Under the pieces are notes generated by a model. It saw only the letters and a program-made list of their open reading frames with translations, searched no databases and was not told the DNA's origin. A program made the translations under genes and the position numbers. Below, in pieces: positions 23,446 through 31,200 of a DNA stretch of 33,948 nucleotides (positions are counted from its first letter, which is position 1; the number at the start of each line of letters is the position of its first letter). The stretch is from Candidatus Aminicenantota bacterium (GTDB lineage Bacteria > Acidobacteriota > Aminicenantia > Aminicenantales > UBA4085), in contig VGJF01000006.1 of NCBI GenBank assembly GCA_016867585.1, positions 1 through 33,948 of the forward strand, in the 5' to 3' direction.

Positions 23446-24177
23446 ATGATGCGGCTGCCGCTCATCTCGGGTGGACTCAAGAAGCGCCTTTGGGTGATCA
23501 TCATTCTCGTCATCGGGTTCCTCGTCTACACCTCCCTCGGCGATCTCCTGCCCCGCTACTGGGATTGGATCGGTTTTCGGACCTTCGAGCGGTCCGTCCT
23601 GACCATCGGCTTTCTCGTCATCCTGCTCATCGCCCTCTCCGGCCTGGCCGCGAGCGATAAGCTCTCGGACCTGGCCATCAGAGACGGGCTGACCGACCTT
23701 TACAACCAGAGTTACATCAAGGCCCGGCTCCAGGAGGAAATATACCGGTCGGACCGTTACGCCTATCCCTTGAGCATCCTCATGATCGACCTGGACGATT
23801 TCAAGAACGTCAATGATCTCCACGGCCACGTCATCGGAGATCACGTCCTCAAGGCGTTCGCCGGAGTTTTGCAGGAACTCGTCCGTCATTCGGACATCGT
23901 CGGCCGGTTCGGCGGGGAGGAGTTTCTGGCCATCCTTCCCCAGACGGGCCCTCTCGAGGCCGCCGCGGCCGCCGAGCGGATCCGCCGCGACATCGCCCAG
24001 TATCCTTTCCGGGTCGGCCGGGACCGGGACCGGCAAGTTGAGATCACGATCAGCCTGGGCGTTTTCTCGAATCCCCGACAAAACCAGAACGTCGAAGAAA
24101 TCATCACCTGCGCCGACTCGGCTCTCCGCCGGGCCAAGACCCAGGGCAAGAACAAGGTCGTCGCCGCCTCTACCTGA
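23446..24177 (+). CDS. Membrane-anchored diguanylate cyclase (GGDEF)
   Basis: This 243-residue protein has two transmembrane segments (about residues 13-32 and 51-68) and a very short periplasmic loop, so it lacks an obvious sensory domain. The C-terminal GGDEF domain shows DGLTDLYNQSY and MIDLDDFKNVND. The active-site signature is GGEEF (156-160), a variant that normally supports synthesis of cyclic di-GMP from two GTP. An inhibitory I-site RxxD (Arg147-His-Ser-Asp150) is placed correctly five residues upstream, predicting product feedback. No c-di-GMP phosphodiesterase or receptor gene lies nearby. Two ATGs stand in tandem (23446 and 23449). The 3' end overlaps the convergent znuB gene by 8 nt. 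Confidence 0.92.
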   Translation: MMRLPLISGGLKKRLWVIIILVIGFLVYTSLGDLLPRYWDWIGFRTFERSVLTIGFLVILLIALSGLAASDKLSDLAIRDGLTDLYNQSYIKARLQEEIYRSDRYAYPLSILMIDLDDFKNVNDLHGHVIGDHVLKAFAGVLQELVRHSDIVGRFGGEEFLAILPQTGPLEAAAAAERIRRDIAQYPFRVGRDRDRQVEITISLGVFSNPRQNQNVEEIITCADSALRRAKTQGKNKVVAAST

Positions 24178-24973
24178 GACGCCTCCGGGCGGCCGCCGCC
24201 CCCCCGAAAAGAACGAGACCGACGAGGACGATCGCCCCTGAGGCCGGAAGGTCGAAAACGTAGGCCGAGAGCAGCCCCAGGACGACGGACAGCGCGCCGG
24301 CCGTCCCGGCCAGACAGAGGGCCTTCCGGAAGCTCGAGGCGACCTGGAGGGCGGCCGCGGCCGGAACGACGATCAGGGCCGAGACAAGGAGGATCCCGAC
24401 GACTCTCATCCCGAGGACGATCGTCACCGCCGCGAGGATCGTCACGGCCATGTCCAAGCGCTCGACGGGCAGCCCGGCGGCCCGGGCCGACTCCCGGTCG
24501 AACGTCAGGAAGACGAGCTTGTGGTAAAGGCCGAAGATGACGGCCGCGATCCCCGCGGCCAAGGCCGCGGCGAGGACGACCTCAAACCTGGAAATCGCCA
24601 GGATCTCGCCGAACAAGTAGCTCAGAAGTCCGGCGTTATAGGTCCGGGCGGCCGAAGCGAGGACGATCCCCAAGGCCAGCCCTCCGCTGCTCAGGACGGC
24701 GACGGCCGTGTCGCCGTGAAGTCCGGCCCGGGACTTCAACTTGACCAGGAGCCAGGCCGCGAAGACGGCGACGACGAAGGCGACGGCCAGCGGCAAACGC
24801 CGGACGAGGAGTCCGAGGGCGAGGCCGGCGAAGGTGATATGGGACAGTCCGTGTCCGATCATGGCGTCACGGCGGAGGACGAGAAAGACGCCGAGGACGG
24901 CGCAGGAGAAGGCGATGAGGATCCCGGCGACCAGGGCGCGCTGGAGAAAGGCGAATTCCAGGAAGGCTCCCAT
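24170..24973 (-). CDS. znuB: Metal (zinc/manganese) ABC transporter permease
   Basis: This 267-residue polytopic inner-membrane protein of the ABC-3 family has about eight hydrophobic segments and the conserved MIGHGLSHITFAGLALG early in the sequence. It forms the channel for a divalent metal taken up with the ATPase and binding protein encoded upstream. The metal cannot be read from the permease alone; zinc is inferred from the His-containing binding protein. It is the last gene of the znuA-znuC-znuB operon, 11 nt after znuC, and overlaps the end of the convergent GGDEF gene by 8 nt. Confidence 0.9.
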   Translation of the reverse strand: MGAFLEFAFLQRALVAGILIAFSCAVLGVFLVLRRDAMIGHGLSHITFAGLALGLLVRRLPLAVAFVVAVFAAWLLVKLKSRAGLHGDTAVAVLSSGGLALGIVLASAARTYNAGLLSYLFGEILAISRFEVVLAAALAAGIAAVIFGLYHKLVFLTFDRESARAAGLPVERLDMAVTILAAVTIVLGMRVVGILLVSALIVVPAAAALQVASSFRKALCLAGTAGALSVVLGLLSAYVFDLPASGAIVLVGLVLFGGAAAARRRLR

Positions 24974-24984
24974 GGATGCTCAGG

Positions 24985-25752
24985 TCAATGACGGTGGGAG
25001 ATCAGGTGATGGCCTCCGGCGATCATGTCGCGGAGGGCGGCCGAACGGCAGAATTCCTCGTGGGTCCCGTGGTAAACGAGCTTCCGGCCGAGGCAGGCGA
25101 CCTTGGTGATGTGGCGGTTGGCGATGCCGATGTCGTGGGTGACCAGGACGATCGTGATCCCTCGGCCGATATTCAGGGCCGAGAGAAGGTCGTAGAATTG
25201 CTCCTCCATTCCGGCGTCGACCCCCGTGGTCGGTTCGTCGAGGACGAGGAGATGCGGCGCTAGGAGGAGGGCCCGGGCGATGAATACCCGTTGCTGCTGT
25301 CCCCCCGAGAGGCGTCCGACCGGGCTTCGGGCCTCCTTGTCTAGGCCGACCAGGGCCAGGATCCTGGCGATCTCCTCGGCCTCATCCCGGGTCGTCCGAT
25401 GGAAAGGGCGGCGGGAAGCGAGAAGGCCCATGGCCACGACTTCCCTCACGGAGGCGGGGAACAAAGGGTCGAAATGCGTCGCCTTCTGGGGGACGTAGCC
25501 GATCCGCTCCCAGGCTTTGAAGGCGGAGACGGGTTGGCCCATGATTTTGACCGATCCCCGGGAGGGTTTCAAGACGCCGAGGATCGTCTTGATCAAGGTT
25601 GTCTTCCCGGACCCGTTCGGGCCGAGGACGGCCAGGAAGTCTCCCCTGAAGATGGGCAGGGTGACATCCTCGAGGACGAGGCCTCGTCCGTAGCTGAAGG
25701 AGACATTCTCGACCGAAACGAGAAGGGCTGAGTCAACGGCAGCCGAGCCCAT
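24985..25752 (-). CDS. znuC: Metal (zinc/manganese) ABC transporter ATP-binding protein
   Basis: This 255-residue cytoplasmic ATPase has Walker A GPNGSGKTT, a Q-loop (GYVPQKA), the signature LSGGQQQR, Walker B LLVLDEPT and the switch histidine in LVTHD. It powers the ZnuB-type permease. The annotated ATG at 25752 overlaps the end of znuA by 20 nt, consistent with coupling. Homology begins around LVSVENVSFSYG, so the first ~10 residues are less certain. The C-terminus is rich in His (ITKVACLGRKLVYHG through GGHHLISHRH), which is compatible with metal binding but not proof of it. Confidence 0.93.
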   Translation of the reverse strand: MGSAAVDSALLVSVENVSFSYGRGLVLEDVTLPIFRGDFLAVLGPNGSGKTTLIKTILGVLKPSRGSVKIMGQPVSAFKAWERIGYVPQKATHFDPLFPASVREVVAMGLLASRRPFHRTTRDEAEEIARILALVGLDKEARSPVGRLSGGQQQRVFIARALLLAPHLLVLDEPTTGVDAGMEEQFYDLLSALNIGRGITIVLVTHDIGIANRHITKVACLGRKLVYHGTHEEFCRSAALRDMIAGGHHLISHRH

Positions 25753-26650
25753 GGCGCAGGTTCTCCAAGTTCCGTTCCATCAGGTCAATGAAGGTCGTCC
25801 GGCCGCCCCGCGCTTCGGTCAGGTTATGGCCCGGATGGAGGAGGAGGACCTCCGCTCCGATTTCCCGGGCGATCGTCCGGGCCAGCCGGTCGCCCGAACC
25901 GGGTTCATGGAAAACGGCGGCGATGTTTTCGGACTTGGCTAAGGCGATGATCCGGACGATGTCCCTGGGAGCCGGAGAGGCCTCGGGCGTCGGCCCCATG
26001 ACCGCGGTCTGGACCAGGCCGTAGCGCCGGGCCAGATAAGCGAACGCGGCGTGGCCTCCGACGACGAGCCGCCGGCCCCGGCAGGACCGAAGGGCTTCGG
26101 CATACCGCCGGTCAAGGTCCTCAAGCCTGGCCTTGTAGGCCCGGGCGTTGGCCTCGAAAATCGGGGCTTCGGAAGGCGAAAGCTCGGCCAAAGCCGCGGC
26201 CACGCGGTCGACAATGGCCCGGTCCTGGTCGAAATCCAGCCAAACATGAGGGTCCGTCGCATGGCCTTCCCCTTCCTCATGATCCGTCTCCTGGATCAGT
26301 CGCAGTCCCCGGCTCGCTTCCAGCCTTTTCCATCCCGGTCCGGCGGCGTTCCGGAAAAGGTCTTCCGCCCAAGGATCAAGGCCGGACCCGAGATATAGGA
26401 AAAGCCCTCGCTCCCCGGCCAGCGTCTTGATGTCCCCCAGGCGGGGCTGCCAGGAGTGGATATCGGCCCCGGGAGGAACGAGGATCTCGGTTTCGGTCCG
26501 ATCTCCGCCCACCTCTCGGGCGAATTCTCCGAGAGGGAAGATCGTCGCCACGACCTTGAGTCCGGGCCGAGGATCGACGGACGCGAGGAGGGTCGCCGCG
26601 GCCGCCACGGCGGCCGCCCCCGCAGCGGAGGATACGAAACGAAGCCTCAT
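25733..26650 (-). CDS. znuA: Metal (probably zinc) ABC transporter substrate-binding protein
   Basis: This 305-residue periplasmic cluster A-I metal-binding protein has an Ala-rich signal peptide (residues 1-24). Metal ligands by family alignment are His65 (PPGADIHSWQP), His135 (DPHVWLD) and His200 (VGGHAAFAYLARRYGL). At the fourth position, where relatives have Asp or Glu in an LDP segment, it has His272 (LLHPG). A short acidic/His loop, His124 to His130, precedes His135, as in zinc-type proteins. I chose the ATG at 26650 rather than the in-frame ATG at 26686, because the latter overlaps the -10 box of the promoter and would precede the transcript start. It heads the operon with znuC and znuB. 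Confidence 0.9.
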   Translation of the reverse strand: MRLRFVSSAAGAAAVAAAATLLASVDPRPGLKVVATIFPLGEFAREVGGDRTETEILVPPGADIHSWQPRLGDIKTLAGERGLFLYLGSGLDPWAEDLFRNAAGPGWKRLEASRGLRLIQETDHEEGEGHATDPHVWLDFDQDRAIVDRVAAALAELSPSEAPIFEANARAYKARLEDLDRRYAEALRSCRGRRLVVGGHAAFAYLARRYGLVQTAVMGPTPEASPAPRDIVRIIALAKSENIAAVFHEPGSGDRLARTIAREIGAEVLLLHPGHNLTEARGGRTTFIDLMERNLENLRHGLGCR

Positions 26651-26684
26651 GGGTGCGTCCAGTGAACCACTTTCATCCGGGGCC

Positions 26685-26714
26685 ATTGTAATGAACGGTC
26701 CGAAGGCCTGTCAA
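26685..26714 (-). promoter_or_regulatory. Promoter of znuACB; decides the znuA start
   Basis: On the minus strand a perfect TTGACA (26709-26714), an 18-nt spacer and TACAAT (26685-26690) are present. Transcription should begin near 26678, downstream of the ATG at 26686, so the ATG at 26650 must be used. A 5-bp inverted repeat (26672-26676 with 26691-26695) flanks the -10 box and could be half of an operator, though it is too short to be sure. Confidence 0.62.
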
Positions 26715-26755
26715 ACCGGCCTCCTCCGCCCGGCGGCCTTGCGCCCCCGCGAGGA

Positions 26756-26783
26756 TTGTGGCATCATGGGCCTCCGTTAGGAT
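26756..26783 (+). promoter_or_regulatory. Candidate promoter for the pepD-A2M genes
   Basis: TTGTGG (26756-26761) and TAGGAT (26778-26783) are separated by 16 nt, 22 nt before the pepD ATG. The match is only moderate; position between divergent genes supports it. Confidence 0.35.
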
Positions 26784-26805
26784 TTTCATTCACGGAGGAA
26801 GTCCC

Positions 26806-28260
26806 ATGGCATCGCCTCTCGCCGGCCTGGCGCCGGAACTTCTTTGGAAGCACTTCGACCGCATTCTCGGCATTCCCCGCTGCAGCGGGAGCGAAAAACC
26901 GCTGGGAGATTACATCGTCTCCCGGGCCAAGGCTTTGGGTTTGGTTTGGAAGCGGGATAAGGTCGGCAATGTCGTCGTCCGCAAGCCGGGCGCCCCGGGA
27001 CGGGATTCCGCGGCCTTCCTGGCCCTTCAGGGGCACATGGACATGGTTTGCGAGAAAAACTCCGACGTCGTCCACGACTTCGCCAAAGACCCCATCATCC
27101 CCGTCCTGAAAGACGGCTGGATCCAGGCCCGGGGGACGAGCCTCGGCTCGGACAATGGAATCGCCGTCGCGGCCTTCCTGGCGGTCATGGAAGACGCCTC
27201 TCTCGTCCACGGCCCGCTCGAATTCCTTTTCACCGTGGACGAGGAGCGCGGGCTGACCGGGGCCCGTTCCATACCGGCCGGATTCCTCCAAAGCCGGCGG
27301 ATGCTCAACCTCGACAGCGAGGAGGAGGGGACATACACCATCGGCTGTTCGGGGGGGGCCGACTCGGACTTCACCTTCCCCTTGAAGAGGCTCAAGGCCG
27401 CCGCCGGGAAATCCCTCCGGCTGTCCATTATGGGGCTCCGAGGCGGCCATTCCGGCCTCGACATCCATCTCGGCCGGGCCAACGCGATTAAAATCCTGGC
27501 CCGCGTCCTCTTCGAGGCCGGCTCAAAGTTTTCTTTTGCCTTGGGCCGCCTCGAAGGCGGGAGCAAGCACAACGCCATCCCCCGGGAGGCCCGAGCGGAT
27601 CTCGTCCTCGCCCCGGCGGAGGAGGCGCGCTTCCGGGCATTCCTCGACCGGACGTTGGCCGACGTCCGGGCCGAATTCGGGAGCGTCGAGGCCGATTTGG
27701 CCTGGAGTCTCGATCCCCTCCCGGGCCGGAACTTCAAACCGATGACCGAAAAATCGCGCCGCGGCCTGCTCGCCTTTCTCCTGGCCTGTCCGCACGGGGT
27801 CCTGAGGATGCACCCCGAGATCGCCGGCCTGACCGAAACCTCGAACAACCTGGCGATCGTTCGAACAACCCCTTCCTCGGCCCGCATCCTGACCAGCAGC
27901 CGAAGCTCGGTCGGGCCGGCCTTGGCCTCCGTCCGAAACTCCCTCAAGGCCCTGGCCCATTTGGCCGGCGCGTCCGTCCGCCAGCCCGAAGGATACCCGG
28001 GCTGGGCTCCGAACCTCCACTCGAGCCTCCTGGCCGAGATGCAGGCCATCCACGTCAAAGTCTTCGGGGCCGAAGCCAGGGTCGTGGCCGTCCACGCCGG
28101 CCTCGAGTGCGGGATCATCGGAGAAAAATTTCCGGGGATGGACATGATTTCCTTCGGGCCGAACATCCGCCATCCCCATTCGCCCGACGAGCGGGTCGAA
28201 GTCGCTTCCGTCCGGAAATTCTACGACTTCCTCCTGGCCGTCTTGAGGGAGCTCTCCTGA
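26806..28260 (+). CDS. pepD: Aminoacyl-histidine dipeptidase / cytosol non-specific dipeptidase (M20C)
   Basis: This 484-residue dinuclear zinc dipeptidase cleaves a wide range of Xaa-His and other dipeptides in the cytoplasm. It shows LQGHMDMVCEKN (metal His and catalytic Asp), GSDNGIAVA (bridging Asp), FTVDEERGLTGA (catalytic Glu and metal Glu), MLNLDSEEEG, the lid-domain GLRGGHSGLDIHLGR, and the final metal histidine region (late Pro-His segment SFGPNIRHPHSPDE). The AVHAGLECGII segment is typical of PepD. GGAGGA before 26806 sets the start; the longer frame from 26758 includes the intergenic promoter and is not supported. The macroglobulin gene follows after 32 nt, so the two are probably cotranscribed. 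Confidence 0.93.
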   Translation: MASPLAGLAPELLWKHFDRILGIPRCSGSEKPLGDYIVSRAKALGLVWKRDKVGNVVVRKPGAPGRDSAAFLALQGHMDMVCEKNSDVVHDFAKDPIIPVLKDGWIQARGTSLGSDNGIAVAAFLAVMEDASLVHGPLEFLFTVDEERGLTGARSIPAGFLQSRRMLNLDSEEEGTYTIGCSGGADSDFTFPLKRLKAAAGKSLRLSIMGLRGGHSGLDIHLGRANAIKILARVLFEAGSKFSFALGRLEGGSKHNAIPREARADLVLAPAEEARFRAFLDRTLADVRAEFGSVEADLAWSLDPLPGRNFKPMTEKSRRGLLAFLLACPHGVLRMHPEIAGLTETSNNLAIVRTTPSSARILTSSRSSVGPALASVRNSLKALAHLAGASVRQPEGYPGWAPNLHSSLLAEMQAIHVKVFGAEARVVAVHAGLECGIIGEKFPGMDMISFGPNIRHPHSPDERVEVASVRKFYDFLLAVLRELS

Positions 28261-28292
28261 GCTCCTCGACGTTCGTTCCGTGGAGGGATTTC

Positions 28293-31200
28293 ATGGGAAA
28301 GGTCAGATTCGCCTTCGTCCTCTGCCTGACGGCCGCTTGCCTCACGATCCCGGCCGCTTGCAAGAAGAAGCCGACCGCGTCGCGGCTCCCGGCCGGAGCC
28401 TCGACCGATATCAAGGGCGAACTCGCCGTTCTCCATGCCGGCCCTAAGGGAGACACGGCCTCGGTTCGGGACTTGGCCGAAGTCGTCGTCGTCTTCGATC
28501 ATCCCATGGCCGCTCTGGCCGCCGAGCCGTTCGAGGACCCGGAAGCCGTCCTCAAATTCGATCCTCCCCTGGAAGGCCGCTTCCGCTGGATGGGGACGAG
28601 GACGCTCGCCTTCATCCCCAAGGACAGGCTTCCTTTCGGGACCGAGATCGAGGCCACGATCCCTGCCGGCACCCGTTCGATCGACGGCTACGCCTTGAAA
28701 ACCGACTTCCGCTGGGCGTTCGCCACGGTCCGACCCCGTCTCATCCGGAACGATCCCCAAGATGGAGACGATCAGCGGCGGCTGGAGACCGACGTTCTCC
28801 TCGTGTTCAACCAGCCCGTGGACCCGTCCAAAGCGGCCTCCCACCTCGCTTTCACGGGGTCCACGGCCGGCGGGCCCGAACAGCCCGTCCCCTACGACTT
28901 GATCCCCGCCCTCGAAAAGCGCCTCAAGGAAGAGGGCCTTCCCTTTCCGTCCGAACAGACCCTCCTCCTCCGCCCCAAAGCCAAGCTCAAGCCCGAAACG
29001 GCCTATGCCGTCGAGATCAAAGCCGGCCTCCCCGGAAGGGAGGGGCCCCTAGGGATGGAGAAGAACGCCGTCATCCGGTTTGAAACATTCAAGAATTTCG
29101 CCTTCGAAGGCCTGGAGGACCAAGGGAAGCACGATCCCCGCGAACCTCTCCGGTTCCGTTTCTCCAACCGGGTCGTCTATAAAGACTTCGCGGCCAAGGT
29201 CAAATTCGAGCCTCCCGTCGAAATTCCGGACTATTACGCCGAATGGGATCATGCCAGCGAAAACCTATGGATTTCCATTCCTCTCCGGCCCGAGACGGCC
29301 TATACGGCCGTTGTTCCGGCCGACCTGGCCGATGATTTCGGAAATCGCCTGGGCCGCGAAGCCAAGGTTTCATTCGCCACCGGCTCTTACAGGCCTTCGA
29401 TCCGGATGACGACCGGACAGGGTGTCGTGGAAGCCTACGGCGACCTGACCTATCCCCTTCAGGCCGTCAACGTCTCCAAAGCCGGAGTCCGGGCCGTCCG
29501 TTTGTCCAAGATGGAGGTTGTCCCGCTTCTGGTCCGCGGACCCCTCTACGCCTCCAGCGAGCCCTTCGAAGCCCGGCCGGGGTTCACCGTCATTGAAAAA
29601 ACGCTGAGCTTCGCCCTTCCGCCGAACGAACGCCAGGCCGTTCCGATTCGTCTCGGCGAATTCGTCCCCTCGGGCAAGGGATTCCTCTTTCTCGAGCTCG
29701 ACACTTTTTCGGACGCCCGATGGGGACGATACCCCAAGGTCTTCCTCCAGGTCACCGAGCTCGGGATCACGGGGAAGTTCTCCCGGGAGAACAACCTCCT
29801 CTGGATCTCCGAACTCCGGACGGGAACGCCGGCCTCGAACGTCGAGGTCGAGTTGCGAAGCGACGCCAACGCCGTCTTGTGGAGGGGCCGAACGGATGCC
29901 GACGGCCTGGCCCGCGCGCCGGGATGGAAGGCTCTCGGGCTTCGCCCGATAAGCGGATGGGAGAAGCCTCGGCTCTGGGTCATCGCCTCGAGAGGCGACG
30001 ACGCCGCGCTCCTCTCGTCGGATTGGGGCACGGGAGTCGAACCCTATCGTTTCGACATCCCCTACGACTGGAATCCCGAGCCGGAAACCTCGGCCGGAAC
30101 CCTCTTCACCGAACGGGGGATCTACCGGGCCGGCGAGACCGTCCATATCAAGGGCATCCTCCGCCGCCGGGACGCGGGACGATGGGTCCTCCCCTCCGTC
30201 CGGGAGGTCGAATGCGAAATCCGCGATCCTTTCGGCAAGAGCGTCCACAAGGCGAAATCCCCCCTCGATGCCTTCGGATCCCTGGCCTTCGATTTCGAGA
30301 CGCGCGAAGACGCTCCCCTGGGATCCTACGACTTGACCGCGGTCATCCCTCCCGAGGGGCCGGGCCGACCGGAAACGCGGCTGTCCGAGTCTTTTCGCAT
30401 CGAGGCCTTCCGTCCGGCCGAATTCGAGGTCCATCTCCGCTCGCTCTCCCCGAGTTATGTCTTCGGGGCGACTTATGAGGCCGAAATCAAAGCCAATTAT
30501 CTCTTCGGCGGGGTCATGGCCGGCCAGCGGGCCGACTGGACGCTCCGCCTGAATCCCTCCGGATACAGACCTCCCGGACATAAGGGGTATGTTTTCGGCG
30601 ACGAGGCCGCCGCCTTCGACGAGGATATTCAGGCCGAAAGAAGCCGATTGATCGGGTCGGGCGGCGGGGAACTCGGCCAGGACGGCAAGCTGGCCTTGAA
30701 GATCCCCCTCCTGGCCGAAAAGGAGCGCTCGACGGTGAGCGCCGACCTCGAGGCCACGGTCCGGAGCCCGAGCCGGCGCCAGATCTCAAACCGTATCCAG
30801 ACCATCGTCCATCGGGGGTCCTTCTACATCGGATTGAGGCCCCGGACCTCGTTCCTCAAGAAGGGCGAGTCCCTGCCCGTCGAGGTCATGGCGGCCGCTC
30901 CCGACGGGAGGCTCGTTTCCGACAGACGGGTCAGCCTGAGCCTGGTCAAGCGGGAATGGCGCTCGGTCCGAAAATCCGGAGTCGGGGGGCGCCTCGAATG
31001 GATCTCGGAAACCGAGGACACGACCATCGCCACTCAGGATTTCCGGACCAAGGGCGAACCCGTCACCGTGGAGTTCCTTCCGGAAAAGTCCGGCTTGTAC
31101 GTCCTCAGCGCTTCGGCCCAAGATGAGGGCCGCAACGCGATCGCGACGACGACTTACGTTTACGTGACCGGCGCGGATTACGTTCCCTGGGAGAGGGAGG

